Source: Rhizobium ruizarguesonis (GTDB lineage Bacteria > Pseudomonadota > Alphaproteobacteria > Rhizobiales > Rhizobiaceae). Taken from it: DNA of 62,779 bases. The stretch's first letter is position 1; each line of letters begins with the position of its first letter. Made by a program: the position numbers and the translations under genes. Below, one piece after another: positions 1 through 8,351 of this stretch. The DNA lies in NCBI RefSeq assembly GCF_012349115.1, contig NZ_PQIG01000095.1, positions 1 through 62,779 on the forward strand, in the 5' to 3' direction. Under the pieces are notes generated by a model. It saw only the letters and a list, made by a program, of their open reading frames with translations. It did not search any database and was not told the DNA's origin.

Positions 1-53
1 AAGATGGCGACGACACCACGACGGGCTACTTCCGTCTGCAGCGTTCGTTCTAA
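1..53 (+). CDS. C-terminal end of an outer-membrane porin (partial)
   Basis: The window opens inside a gene. The frame starting at base 3 reads to a TAA at 51-53 and ends in GYFRLQRSF. A C-terminal Phe preceded by alternating aromatic and polar residues is the usual outer-membrane beta-barrel assembly signal, and this ending is typical of rhizobial Omp2/RopA-type porins (known for the family). Only about 16 residues are visible, so the identification is an inference. A strong hairpin follows 16 bp after the stop, which fits a highly expressed porin gene. Confidence 0.5.
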   Translation, partial: DGDDTTTGYFRLQRSF

Positions 54-69
54 TCCACTTGGTGGATAT

Positions 70-93
70 GCTCCCGGTCTTCGGACCGGGAGC
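70..93 (+). terminator. Rho-independent terminator after the porin
   Basis: A perfect 10-bp GC-rich stem (GCTCCCGGTC at 70-79 with GACCGGGAGC at 84-93) closes on a TTCG tetraloop, an exceptionally stable loop. It lies 16 bp after the porin stop. The T-tract is weak, with only ACTTAAAT following. Confidence 0.8.
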
Positions 94-137
94 ACTTAAA
101 TCAGTTTCTGATCCGAGTGACCTCCGATCAGCTACGG

Positions 138-169
138 GGACGGGTCCGGTCTTCCCTGCCGGACCGTCC
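138..169 (+). terminator. Second hairpin with T-run downstream of the porin
   Basis: GGACGGGTCCGG (138-149) pairs with CCGGACCGTCC (159-169) around a 9-nt loop, with one bulged G. A GTTTTT run follows at about 177-182. It could be a back-up terminator or the 3' end of a small RNA between the two hairpins. No promoter was recognised to decide this. Confidence 0.45.
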
Positions 170-505
170 TTGCAGCGTTTTTGACGCACAGTCTTCAAGG
201 CAGTCTTTCTGGATCGTCTTTTCAGGTGAGCCGAACAGGTACGTTTCGTATCGTATGTCGGCATTTTGTTAGCCTCGGCTATTGAGGCACCCCCGTTTTC
301 AATTTTTCAAGCAAGCTGGATCGGCCGAGATATTGCCGTGCGGACGGCTGTCGATTGATTGACTTCGTCTGCATCGGCTAGCTTGCCGCAACGGGTCGTG
401 AAAAGAAAATCTAATGCCGACAATGTGATTACAGCTTTTTGGGAGAGAGGATACAACCTTTGCTGGGGGCTGGCATTCATTCACACTCTCGGATAGCTTG
501 TTCTT
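170..505. other. Intergenic region before the LysR gene
   Basis: About 340 bases without a convincing gene. A weak stem (GCCTC 272-276 with GAGGC 284-288) is followed by a T-rich stretch. Possible ORFs here run antisense or out of frame with the LysR gene and have no ribosome binding site. The LysR promoter should lie here, but I could not assign -35/-10 boxes. Confidence 0.4.
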
Positions 506-1402
506 ATGGACGATCTCAACGACTACTATTATTTCGCCGCTGTCGTCTCCAGCGGCGGTTTCGCTTCTGCAAGTCGCGATCTCAAAATACCACGTTCGAA
601 ACTCAGCAGGCGGGTCAGCCGTCTCGAGGATGGGCTTGGCGCAAGGCTTATAGAACGCTCGACGCGTCACTTCCGGGTGACAGAGATCGGTCAAGCTTTT
701 TACGAAAGATGCCAGACCATCCTGCAGGAGGCCGACCGCGCCAAGTCGATCGTCACCGAGGCCCAATCCGATCCACAGGGCGTGGTGCGGATGGGGTGCC
801 CGCTCGCTCTCGTCGACATCTCGGTCGGGGGCATCCTGCCTGAATTCTTGGAACGTTACCCGAAGATCAAGCTGCAGATCATCGGCTCCGACCGGCGCGC
901 CGACCTCATCAACGAACGGATCGATCTCGAGGTGAGGGCGACCAACGAGCCGGAGACGCAGACGAGCCTGACGATGCGCAAGCTCGACCGGGCGCGACGT
1001 ATCCTGGTCGCAAGTCCCTCGCTCGTCGAGCGTACCGGCAGTTTGAATTGCGTTGACGAGCTCGCCGACCTTCCGACGCTGGCAATGACGTCATGGGTGT
1101 CGTTCCACACCTGGGAACTGGTCGGTCCGAATGACGCCAAACAGGTGATTCGTCATCAGCCGCGGCTCACCTGCCGCAGCATGACCGCCATCCTCGACGC
1201 GGCCCGGGCCGGTCTCGGCTTCGGGCTTCTGCTCGAAAGCGCCTGCGAGGCCGATCTCCAGGCTGGCAAGCTGGTGCGGGTGCTGCCGGAATGGCAGTCG
1301 GAGGAGAGCCAGTTCTACATCGTTTTCACGACGGCCAAGGGCATGCCGCCGGCGGTGCGGGTGCTGATCGATTTCCTGGTCGAGAAATCCAGGCAGCATT
1401 GA
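506..1402 (+). CDS. LysR-family transcriptional regulator
   Basis: A 298-residue protein of normal LysR length. Residues about 1-60 form the winged helix-turn-helix, with the typical AVVSSGGFASASRDL and SKLSRRVSRLEDGLG pattern. The rest is the periplasmic-binding-protein-like effector domain. The helix-turn-helix and the phrase LIERSTRHFRVTEIG resemble the AaeR/DsdC-like branch that often controls adjacent oxidoreductases. The gene stands alone: the porin is upstream, and a repeat and a convergent AlkD-like gene are downstream. Its target cannot be told from context. The start at 506 gives the family-typical N-terminus, although no strong ribosome binding site is visible. Confidence 0.85.
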   Translation: MDDLNDYYYFAAVVSSGGFASASRDLKIPRSKLSRRVSRLEDGLGARLIERSTRHFRVTEIGQAFYERCQTILQEADRAKSIVTEAQSDPQGVVRMGCPLALVDISVGGILPEFLERYPKIKLQIIGSDRRADLINERIDLEVRATNEPETQTSLTMRKLDRARRILVASPSLVERTGSLNCVDELADLPTLAMTSWVSFHTWELVGPNDAKQVIRHQPRLTCRSMTAILDAARAGLGFGLLLESACEADLQAGKLVRVLPEWQSEESQFYIVFTTAKGMPPAVRVLIDFLVEKSRQH

Positions 1403-1415
1403 CGAAGAGGCTTCA

Positions 1416-1516
1416 GCCTGAAGCGCGTCGCAATCTTTCAGAATCGCTCCTTGCACTTTGGGGCTTTATTTTCCGTATGTCGTCATCGCAAAACACTGCA
1501 CAGTTTGCGCGACATA
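1416..1516. repeat. Rhizobium intergenic palindromic repeat (degenerate copy)
   Basis: This segment begins GCCTGAAGCGCGTCGCAA and ends in an imperfect inverted repeat (ATGTCGTCATCGCAAAAC with GTTTGCGCGACAT). The same start (CCTGAAACGCGTCGCAT) recurs at about 10426-10443, and the terminal palindrome is related to those at 14329 and 48910. It resembles the short dispersed palindromes common between genes in Rhizobium chromosomes. It may end transcription of the convergent LysR and AlkD-like genes. Confidence 0.55.
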
Positions 1517-1535
1517 GTTTGGGAGCCGATCGGCC

Positions 1536-2219
1536 TTATCTCAACCGTGCCAGCAGCTTTTCGCCGGCCAGCTCCCTGACGGCATCCTTGCCGATCCAGC
1601 GGGCAGTTTTATCAGGGCTTTCCGCCAGGGCCTTTGCGAGTGCCAGCGCCGGCGCATGGCAGGCCAGATTGCGCTTGCCGACATTGCGCAGCGCCCAATT
1701 CACCGCCTTGCGCACGAAGTTTCGGGGGTCGCCGGAATGAGCCTTGATCAGCGGCAGCCAGGCAAGAATGGTGGCGTCGGGCTCCTTTTTCCGGTGGACG
1801 GCACCGCCGGCAATCATGGCGAAGGCTGTGCGCCGGACGAATTCGCGCTCGTCGGCAGCGAATTCCCAGATGAGCTCGTCCAACCGGGCCTCGACGAAGA
1901 GATCGGCGGCGCAATCGACGATCTCCCAGGAGTTGAAATCATCGGCCCAATTTTGGGCTTCTTCCGTCGTCAACCGCTTCGGCTCGGCCGTGTAGAGGGC
2001 AAGTAGGCGGGCTTCGCGGATATCGCTTCGCCAGAGCTGCATTGCCCTGACGTGATCCTTCTTCGCCACTCTGGCGACCGCCTTGATATCGGGATTGGAG
2101 ATACCGAGGGCGCGGCCGGTAACAATACCGAAGCGCGCCATGCCGGCGACATTCTCCTCCGAGCGCAGCGTTTCGAGATGCGCGATCAATTCGGCCGCAT
2201 CGGAGGAGGGGCCGATCAT
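1536..2219 (-). CDS. AlkD-like DNA alkylation repair protein
   Basis: A 227-residue alpha-helical HEAT-like repeat protein of the DNA_alkylation/AlkD family, which excises bulky N3- and N7-alkylated purines without base flipping. SWEIVD contains the Trp and Asp that match the catalytic WDxVD motif of AlkD. A second conserved element is NWALRNVGKRN near residue 190. I chose the ATG at 2219 because it overlaps the TGA of the upstream dehydrogenase gene (ATGA), which implies translational coupling. A longer frame to 2255 adds 12 residues with no ribosome binding site. The pairing with a 3-hydroxyisobutyrate-dehydrogenase-like enzyme has no obvious metabolic logic. Confidence 0.82.
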   Translation of the reverse strand: MIGPSSDAAELIAHLETLRSEENVAGMARFGIVTGRALGISNPDIKAVARVAKKDHVRAMQLWRSDIREARLLALYTAEPKRLTTEEAQNWADDFNSWEIVDCAADLFVEARLDELIWEFAADEREFVRRTAFAMIAGGAVHRKKEPDATILAWLPLIKAHSGDPRNFVRKAVNWALRNVGKRNLACHAPALALAKALAESPDKTARWIGKDAVRELAGEKLLARLR

Positions 2220-3085
2220 TTTTCCAGGCGGGCGAGCAGCGAGGATGTGTCCCAACGATTGCCGCCCATCGCCTGCACGTCGCCGTAGAACTGGTCGACG
2301 ACGGCGGTGACCGGCAGCTTGGCGCCGTTGCGGCGGGCTTCGGTGAGCACGATGCCGAGATCCTTGCGCATCCAGTCGACCGCGAAGCCGAAATCATACT
2401 TGCCTGCGTTCATGGTCTTGTGGCGGTTTTCCATCTGCCAGGAGCCGGCTGCCCCCTTGGAAATCACCTCGACCACCTTTTCGATATCGAGGCCGGCACG
2501 CTTGCCGAAATGCAGCGCCTCGGCAAGTCCCTGGACGAGGCCGGCGATGCAGATCTGGTTGACCATCTTGGTCAACTGGCCCGAGCCTGCCGGTCCCATC
2601 AAACCAACCATGCGGGCATAGGCGTCGATGACAGGCCTGGCGCATTCGAAGACGGCCTCGTCGCCACCGCACATGACAGTCAGGACGCCGTTTTCAGCGC
2701 CGGCCTGGCCGCCGGAGACGGGAGCGTCGATGAAATCGACAGCTTTTTCCTTCGCCGCGGCATAAAGTTCGCGGGCGACTTCAGCGCTGGCGGTGGTGTT
2801 GTCGATCAGCACCGAACCGGGCTTCATGCCGTGTAAGGCGCCGTTCTCGCTCAATGTCACCGATCGGAGATCTTCGTCATTGCCGACGCAGACGAAGACG
2901 AAGTCGGCGCCAGCGGCGGCCTCAGCCGGAGTAGGGGCCGATTTGCCGGAGAATTTCTCGGCCCAAGCGGCGGCTTTTGCCGGCGTGCGGTTATAGACGG
3001 TGACATCGTGGCCGCCTTTCGTCTTCAAATGCCCCGCCATTGGGAAACCCATGACGCCGAGACCGATGAACGCGACTTTTGCCAT
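2216..3085 (-). CDS. NAD(P)-dependent 3-hydroxyisobutyrate-dehydrogenase-family oxidoreductase
   Basis: A 289-residue beta-hydroxyacid dehydrogenase. The N-terminal Rossmann motif GLGVMGFPMAGHL binds NAD(P). The substrate loop reads DAPVSGGQAGAENG near residues 117-130, and the catalytic Lys lies in GSGQLTKMVNQ near residue 170. The family includes 3-hydroxyisobutyrate, tartronate semialdehyde and glyoxylate/succinic-semialdehyde reductases, and the sequence does not settle the substrate. The ATG at 3085 follows AGGAAAAGGATAG and gives MAKVAFIGLG, the family N-terminus; an upstream ATG at 3106 lacks a ribosome binding site. It is the first gene of a two-gene operon with the AlkD-like gene. 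Confidence 0.88.
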   Translation of the reverse strand: MAKVAFIGLGVMGFPMAGHLKTKGGHDVTVYNRTPAKAAAWAEKFSGKSAPTPAEAAAGADFVFVCVGNDEDLRSVTLSENGALHGMKPGSVLIDNTTASAEVARELYAAAKEKAVDFIDAPVSGGQAGAENGVLTVMCGGDEAVFECARPVIDAYARMVGLMGPAGSGQLTKMVNQICIAGLVQGLAEALHFGKRAGLDIEKVVEVISKGAAGSWQMENRHKTMNAGKYDFGFAVDWMRKDLGIVLTEARRNGAKLPVTAVVDQFYGDVQAMGGNRWDTSSLLARLEK

Positions 3086-3247
3086 ATGTCCTATCCTTTT
3101 CCTCAAGTGCAGGCCCGAGGATTAACCGAAACGGCGGGAGCAGAAAAGCCCGTGAAGGCAGACTTCCTTCCGATTGACGCATATGAGGCTGGCTACCGTT
3201 CGGCCGAGCCCTAAATTGGAAGGAAGGCATTATGTTCCTGGGGTGAC

Positions 3248-3616
3248 ATGAGCGAAATTCCGACGATCAAGCCGCGGCGCAAAGGCCGTAGCGGAATGCA
3301 GGCGATGCTTATTCCATCGCAGCAGATGGTCGCAGAGCAGATTCGATCGGCACCGGAAGGTGTACTCACCGAAGTCGGCGTTCTCCGCCGCCGTCTTGCC
3401 GCTCAATACGGGGCGGACGCCTGTTGTCCGGTGACCGTGCAGCGGCATTTGCGTGCGATCGCCGAGTTGTCCTTCGGCGCGCTGGAGAAGGGCGAGCGGG
3501 TTTCGACGGTTACGCCCTATTGGCGCATGGTCGATCCCGCAAGCCTGCTTGCGAAGCGTCTTGCCGGCGGCCCCACCTTCATCCGCGAGCGGTTGGCCGC
3601 GGAAGGTCGGGAGTGA
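3248..3616 (+). CDS. Small hypothetical protein, possibly helix-turn-helix / alkyltransferase-like
   Basis: A 122-residue basic protein without a signal peptide or membrane segment. I do not recognise the family with certainty. The middle (VTVQRHLRAIAEL) looks like a DNA-recognition helix. The later TPYWRMVDP resembles the PWWR-type motif of the DNA-binding half of alkyltransferase-like proteins, but no PCHR active-site cysteine is present. The AlkD-like repair gene is encoded divergently about 1 kb away, which makes a DNA-repair link tempting but unproven. It is monocistronic; the next gene starts 200 bp downstream after an AT-rich stretch. Confidence 0.55.
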   Translation: MSEIPTIKPRRKGRSGMQAMLIPSQQMVAEQIRSAPEGVLTEVGVLRRRLAAQYGADACCPVTVQRHLRAIAELSFGALEKGERVSTVTPYWRMVDPASLLAKRLAGGPTFIRERLAAEGRE

Positions 3617-3716
3617 GCCGGGATAGTACTCAGCATAAAGGACGCGCGAAAAAATTCCGCTTAAGGGCGATTTCCGGGCCGCAAAATTTCAGTAAAGGCG
3701 GAATCTTGCAAATAAA

Positions 3717-3736
3717 ATTGTCGATATAAATTATAG
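3717..3736 (+). promoter_or_regulatory. AT-rich motif upstream of ssuA, repeated upstream of the ssuA relic
   Basis: ATTGTCGATATAAATTATAG lies exactly 100 bp before the ssuA ATG. A near copy (ATTGTCGATCTAATTAC) lies exactly 100 bp before the start of the degenerate ssuA copy at 4988. The shared distance suggests that a promoter or regulator site was duplicated together with the gene start. Which regulator (for example a CysB/Cbl-like LysR protein) is not known. Confidence 0.45.
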
Positions 3737-3816
3737 ATTTAATCATCATGGCATTCATCACTGACAGGGTCGACCAGCCGAAAACAGGCCCGGCACCATC
3801 AAAAAAGGGGAAAGTC

Positions 3817-4782
3817 ATGATTTCACGTCGACAAACGCTCGGGCTTTTCGCAGCCGCTGCGGCCACGGCAATCCTGCCGGCTGTCCGGCCGGCACGCGCT
3901 GCCGCCAGCGAATTCCGTATAGGCTGGCAGAAGAACGGCGTGCTGGCGCTCGCCAAGCGTCGCAGCGCACTTGAAAAGCGGCTTGCCGACCACGGCATTA
4001 CCGTCAGCTGGTCGGAATTCACCTCCGGCCCGCCGCTTCTCGAAGCGCTGGGCGCCGGCGCTCTCGATTTCGGTGCGACCGGCGATGTGCCGCCGCTCTT
4101 TGCCCAGGCGGCTGGCGGGCAGCTCTATTATGTCGGTCTCTACAAGGGCAGCCCGGCAGCCTCGGCTATCCTCGTGCGCAAGGATTCGTCCATCAAGACA
4201 CTTGAAGACCTCAAGGGTAAAAAGGTCGCTTTCAAGCGCGGCTCCAGCGCGCATAATGTAACCGTTAAGGTTTTGCGCAAGGCGGGCCTGAAGCCCGAAG
4301 ATGTCGAGCAGGTCGATCTTTCGCCGCCGGATGCCGCCGCCGCGTTCAAGAATGGCAGCATCGACGCCTGGTCGATCTGGGATCCTTATCTGGCGATTGC
4401 CGAAGCCGATCCGGAGACACGTATCCTGACGACCGCTGAAGGCGTCGTTGATTCCTACAGCTTCTTCCTCGCCAATCGCGATTTCACCGATGCCAACGCG
4501 CAAGTGATCGTCGACGTGATCGATGAGCTTGCCAAGGTCGGGAAGTCGGCACAGAGCAATCTCGACGAAACGGTCAAGGAGCTTTCCGAAATTACCGGCG
4601 TGCCGGCTGACGTGACGCGCGTAACATTGACGCGCAAGGGCGCCGATCTCGGCAGCGTCTCGACCATCACCGATGCTGCCGCCGCCTATCAGCAGGCACT
4701 CGCAGACGAATTCTACGGGCTCGGCATCCTGCCGAAGAAACTCGCGACCGGCGATATTATCTGGCGTCCCAAGGCGAGCTGA
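3817..4782 (+). CDS. ssuA: Aliphatic sulfonate ABC transporter, substrate-binding protein
   Basis: A 321-residue periplasmic binding protein. The N-terminus MISRRQTLGLFAAAAATAIL followed by an Ala-rich stretch is an export signal with a twin-arginine-like SRRQTLG motif; cleavage is probably near ARAAAS. The mature part matches SsuA/NrtA-type proteins: FRIGWQKNGVLALAKRRS, then WSEFTSGPPLLEALGAGALDFG, and later SIDAWSIWDPYLA. It captures alkanesulfonates for the SsuBC importer. The ATG at 3817 follows AAAGGGGAAAG; the frame is open to 3748, but that ATG would bury the signal peptide. It is the first gene of ssuA-ssuD-ssuC-ssuB. Confidence 0.92.
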   Translation: MISRRQTLGLFAAAAATAILPAVRPARAAASEFRIGWQKNGVLALAKRRSALEKRLADHGITVSWSEFTSGPPLLEALGAGALDFGATGDVPPLFAQAAGGQLYYVGLYKGSPAASAILVRKDSSIKTLEDLKGKKVAFKRGSSAHNVTVKVLRKAGLKPEDVEQVDLSPPDAAAAFKNGSIDAWSIWDPYLAIAEADPETRILTTAEGVVDSYSFFLANRDFTDANAQVIVDVIDELAKVGKSAQSNLDETVKELSEITGVPADVTRVTLTRKGADLGSVSTITDAAAAYQQALADEFYGLGILPKKLATGDIIWRPKAS

Positions 4783-4887
4783 TTTTCCGCCCGGTGCCAA
4801 GATTTCCGGTTCCGCGGCATGGAGAGGGCTTCCATGCCGCTGAACCGGAAAAATATTCTCCAAAACGGATTACAATAGCAAATTGAT

Positions 4888-4904
4888 ATTGTCGATCTAA
4901 TTAC
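4888..4904 (+). promoter_or_regulatory. Second copy of the ssu upstream motif
   Basis: ATTGTCGATCTAATTAC matches the motif at 3717 and keeps the same 100-bp distance to the next start codon, here that of the truncated ssuA-like ORF at 4988. It may still drive or regulate ssuD. Confidence 0.4.
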
Positions 4905-4987
4905 TGGTCTATGTCAATATCCTCTCGATTGGAGCGGACACCGAAAAGCATCGGCCAGCCGCCATCCGATCGACAGGGACATTTTAG

Positions 4988-5137
4988 ATGCTCACGCACA
5001 GACAGACAGCCGGCCTTCTTGCACCCTCCGCCACCACCACGATCCTCCCAAGCATCCGTGCGGCGGCGTTATGCGGGCAGACGGTCTGTGCGTCGTCACT
5101 TGCAGAGAGCCATCTCGACCGCGAATTCCGCAGCTAA
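4988..5137 (+). pseudogene. Relic of a second ssuA-type gene (signal peptide only)
   Basis: A 49-codon frame begins MLTHRQTAGLLAPSATTTIL and continues PSIRAAA. Over the first 26 residues I count 14 identities to the export signal of SsuA at 3817 (shared RQT, GL, A, TxIL, P, R, A), with mostly different codon third positions. It then runs out of homology, gains two Cys, and stops 13 bp before ssuD. The same motif lies 100 bp upstream in both copies. I read this as a diverged paralogue of ssuA that lost nearly its whole body. An alternative is a functional Cys-containing leader peptide for ssuD; the homology favours a relic. Confidence 0.6.
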
Positions 5138-5150
5138 AGGACCGTCTTCT

Positions 5151-6341
5151 ATGACCACCACCTCCCATACAGGTATATCCGGACCTATCAATTTCCTCTG
5201 GTTCATCCCGACATCGGGCGACGGCACCTATCTCGGCTCCTCCGAGCTCAACCGTGCGCCGGAGATCGGTTATCTCACGCAGATCGCCCAGGCCGTCGAC
5301 CGGCTCGGCTATTCCGGCGTGCTGCTGCCGACCGGGGTTGCCTGCGAGGAATCCTTCGTGACGGCGGCAGCCCTTGCCGCCAAGACCGAGAAGCTGCAGT
5401 TCCTGGTGGCAATCCGCCCCGGCACGGCATCGCCTGCCTATTACGCGCGTCTTGCGACGACGCTCGACCGCATCTCCAACGGCCGGCTGCTGCTCAACAT
5501 CGTCGTCGGCGGCAGCCCGGCGGAGCTTGCCGGCGACGGCATCCATCTCGAGCATGACGAGCGCTACGCCCATGCCGAGGAGTTCTTCACCGTCTTTGAG
5601 GAACTGCTGGAAAAGGGAACGGCAAGATTCGACGGCAAATACATCAAGGCGACCAATGCGCGCCTCGGCTTTCCCTCGGTGCAGAACCCGCGCCCGCCGC
5701 TCTATTTCGGCGGTTCGTCGGATGCCGGCATCGATTTCTCCGTTGGCCGGGTCGACAAGTATCTGACCTGGGGCGAGCCGCCGGCACAGGTTGCCGAGAA
5801 GATCACCAAGGTGCGCAAGGCCGCCGGCGAACGCGGCCGCGAGGTGAGCTTCGGCATCCGCCTGCACTTCATCGTACGCGAAACCGATGATGAGGCATGG
5901 GAGGCGGCCGAGCGGCTGATCCGCCATCTTGACGATGATACGATCCGCGAGGCGCAGGAGCGCTTCGTCCAGGAGTCCGACTCAGTCGGCCAGAAGCGCA
6001 TGGCCGCCCTTCATGGCGGGCGCCGCGACAAGCTCGAAGTCTCGCCGAACCTCTGGGCCGGTGTCGGCCTGGTGCGCGCCGGTGCGGGCACGGCGCTTGT
6101 GGGATCGCCGAAGACGGTGGCTGCGCGCCTTCGCGAGTATCAGGAGATCGGCATCGATACGGTGATCGGCTCCGGCTATCCGCATCTCGAAGAGGCCTAT
6201 CGCGTCGCCGAGCTGCTTTTCCCTGAGCTCGGCATTACCCGCGACCAGCAGCGCCTGGGTTTCAACAACGAGTTCGGCCGCAAGCAGGTCTTCGCAGGCG
6301 GCAGCCATGGCGGCAATCTGAAAGTCGTCTCCGGCTCCTGA
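5151..6341 (+). CDS. ssuD: FMNH2-dependent alkanesulfonate monooxygenase
   Basis: A 396-residue flavin-dependent TIM-barrel monooxygenase of the bacterial luciferase superfamily. It cleaves alkanesulfonates to aldehyde and sulfite with reduced FMN. Diagnostic parts are NFLWFIPTSGDGTYLG at the start, GVLLPTGVACEESFV, FLVAIRPGTASPAYYAR, NIVVGGSPAELAGDG, and ALVGSPKTVAARLREYQEIGIDTVIGSGYPHLEEA. The length fits SsuD. The ATG at 5151 gives the family N-terminus; the frame is open upstream to 4911, but that part overlaps the ssuA relic out of frame. No ssuE-type flavin reductase is in the window, so FMNH2 must come from elsewhere. Confidence 0.94.
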   Translation: MTTTSHTGISGPINFLWFIPTSGDGTYLGSSELNRAPEIGYLTQIAQAVDRLGYSGVLLPTGVACEESFVTAAALAAKTEKLQFLVAIRPGTASPAYYARLATTLDRISNGRLLLNIVVGGSPAELAGDGIHLEHDERYAHAEEFFTVFEELLEKGTARFDGKYIKATNARLGFPSVQNPRPPLYFGGSSDAGIDFSVGRVDKYLTWGEPPAQVAEKITKVRKAAGERGREVSFGIRLHFIVRETDDEAWEAAERLIRHLDDDTIREAQERFVQESDSVGQKRMAALHGGRRDKLEVSPNLWAGVGLVRAGAGTALVGSPKTVAARLREYQEIGIDTVIGSGYPHLEEAYRVAELLFPELGITRDQQRLGFNNEFGRKQVFAGGSHGGNLKVVSGS

Positions 6342-6427
6342 TCTCGAACGAAGACGCAGAGCGTGACACCGTCGCAAGCCGCTTGGGGCTTGCGGCATCC
6401 TGCTCCCGATAAGCGCGAGGACAATGC

Positions 6428-7264
6428 ATGTCGACTTTCGATACTCCGTTCGTACGGTCGGTCGCTTCCGAAAAGGCCGGGAAGGCGCGGTTCCGCCTGC
6501 CGCTGCCCGGCCTGGAGAAGCTAACGCCCTATCTGGTGCCGGTGGCGATCGTGGCGTTCTGGCAGCTTGCCTCCTCGGCCGGCTGGATCTCGTCGCGCAT
6601 CATGCCCTCGCCGGCCGATGTCGGCCTCGCCTTCTGGTCGACGACGGTTTCCGGCCAGTTGCCGAATGACGTGCTGGTGAGCGCCGGCCGCGCCTTTGCC
6701 GGCCTTCTCGTTGGCGGCTCGATCGGCTTCCTGCTCGGTATCGCCAATGGCGTATCGCGTATTTCCGAGCAGCTGACCGATACCACGCTGCAGATGCTGC
6801 GCACCATTCCGCACCTGGCAATGATCCCGCTCGTCATCCTGTGGTTCGGGATCGGCGAGGAATCGAAGCTGTTTCTCACCTCGCTCGGCGTGCTCTTCCC
6901 CGTTTATCTCAACACCTATCACGGCGTGCGCAATGTCGATCGCGATCTGATCGAGATGGGCAAGGTCTATGGCATGGGCAACTGGACGCTCTTCCGCAAG
7001 GTGATCTTTCCAGGCGCGCTGCCGTCGATCTTCGTCGGCCTGAGATATGCCCTCGGCATCATGTGGCTGACGCTGATCGTATCGGAATCGATCGCAGCAT
7101 CCTCAGGCATCGGCCACATGGCCAACAATGCCCGCGAATTCATGATGACTGACGTCGTCGTGCTCGCCCTCGTCATCTATGCCGTGCTCGGCAAGCTTGC
7201 CGATGTCATCGCCCGGGTTCTGGAGAGGCGGCTGCTCGCCTGGAACCCGGTCTATCAGAAATAG
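6428..7264 (+). CDS. ssuC: Aliphatic sulfonate ABC transporter permease
   Basis: A 278-residue inner-membrane permease with about six transmembrane segments. The cytoplasmic EAA-type loop GMGNWTLFRKVIFPGALPSIF contacts the ATPase. The sequence from TPYLVPVAIVAFWQLASSAGW onward matches SsuC/TauC. It lies 86 bp after ssuD and 10 bp before ssuB, in the expected ssu order. The start at 6428 is preceded by GCGAGGA. Confidence 0.92.
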   Translation: MSTFDTPFVRSVASEKAGKARFRLPLPGLEKLTPYLVPVAIVAFWQLASSAGWISSRIMPSPADVGLAFWSTTVSGQLPNDVLVSAGRAFAGLLVGGSIGFLLGIANGVSRISEQLTDTTLQMLRTIPHLAMIPLVILWFGIGEESKLFLTSLGVLFPVYLNTYHGVRNVDRDLIEMGKVYGMGNWTLFRKVIFPGALPSIFVGLRYALGIMWLTLIVSESIAASSGIGHMANNAREFMMTDVVVLALVIYAVLGKLADVIARVLERRLLAWNPVYQK

Positions 7265-7274
7265 GAGAGACGCC

Positions 7275-8102
7275 ATGACATCGATCGCGCATGAGCGTTT
7301 TCACGCCGTCGCCGAAGAGCCAGCTTATGCGCGCGAAAACGCGCCCACGGCCGGTCGTAGTGCACCCGCGGCGATTAGCCTGAGGGGGCTTGAAAAGAGT
7401 TTTGGGGCCAACCGCGTGCTGCGCGGCATCAACCTGCATATCCCAGCTGGCCAGTTCGTCGCCGTGATCGGCAAGAGCGGCTGCGGCAAGAGCACGCTGC
7501 TGCGCATTCTGATGGGCCTCGACGAGCCGAGTGCCGGCGCGTTGCATTTCGAGGATGCCGATGGCGCGCCGGCGAGCCCGAACGCGCGCATCGTCTTCCA
7601 GGAGCCGAGGCTGCTGCCCTGGCTCAGTGTCGCAGATAATGTCGTGGTCGGGCTCGGAGACGGCATCGACGGCCGGGCTGCGGCGAAGGCGGCTGAGGCC
7701 GTGCTTGCCGAAGTCCAGCTCGGCGAAAGGACCAGGGAATGGCCGGCGCGGCTTTCCGGCGGGCAGCGGCAGCGCGTGGCGCTGGCGCGGGCGCTGGTGA
7801 GCCGGCCGGGCGTGCTGGTGCTCGACGAACCGCTCGGTGCGCTCGATGCGCTGACGCGGATCAGCATGCAGGAACTCATCAACCGTGTCTGGCGCGAACT
7901 CGGCTTCACCGCCGTGCTCGTCACACATGATGTCAGCGAGGCGGTGCATCTCGCCGACCGGGTCATCGTGCTCGACGAGGGGCGGATCGCACTCGATCTT
8001 CCCATTCCCTATCCGCATCCGCGCCGGCACGGCCATCCCGGCCTTGCCGAGCTGGAGGGCCGACTGCTTGCCGCGATCCTCGGTACAGACAGCGGCCATT
8101 GA
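7275..8102 (+). CDS. ssuB: Aliphatic sulfonate ABC transporter ATP-binding protein
   Basis: A 275-residue ABC ATPase that energises SsuC. Walker A is GKSGCGKST near residue 70, the Q-loop lies in FQEPRLLPW, the signature is LSGGQRQRVA, Walker B is VLVLDEP, and the H-loop is LVTHDVSEA. FQEPRLLPW is characteristic of the nitrate/sulfonate/taurine subfamily. About 45 N-terminal residues before the ABC core are extra and Ala/Glu-rich, as in other rhizobial SsuB proteins. The ATG at 7275 follows AGGAGAGACGCC. It is the last gene of the operon; no clear terminator was found in the next 250 bases. Confidence 0.93.
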   Translation: MTSIAHERFHAVAEEPAYARENAPTAGRSAPAAISLRGLEKSFGANRVLRGINLHIPAGQFVAVIGKSGCGKSTLLRILMGLDEPSAGALHFEDADGAPASPNARIVFQEPRLLPWLSVADNVVVGLGDGIDGRAAAKAAEAVLAEVQLGERTREWPARLSGGQRQRVALARALVSRPGVLVLDEPLGALDALTRISMQELINRVWRELGFTAVLVTHDVSEAVHLADRVIVLDEGRIALDLPIPYPHPRRHGHPGLAELEGRLLAAILGTDSGH

Positions 8103-8351
8103 TCCCGGCGCTATTCGCGAGGTTGCATGACCTCGGCATAGGCGAGGCGTGTCGGTGCGAGCATGCATCACCAATGGCGAAGATGTATAGCCGCCTGGGT
8201 ATGAGAGAATCAGCCGTCTCTGCCGAAGTGCGCTGCGGCACGCGCCAAAATCAGCAACAATAGTTTTCCTAGCTCGCCTTACGTCCAGCTTGACACACTC
8301 ATACCTTCATGGCTATACGTCAACCCATAGCCAACGGGGTATGGATTGTAG

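Noticed and set aside
4911..5150. An 80-residue N-terminal extension of SsuD
   Set aside because: The extension has no similarity to the family and covers the ssuA relic in another frame. The ATG at 5151 gives the standard N-terminus.
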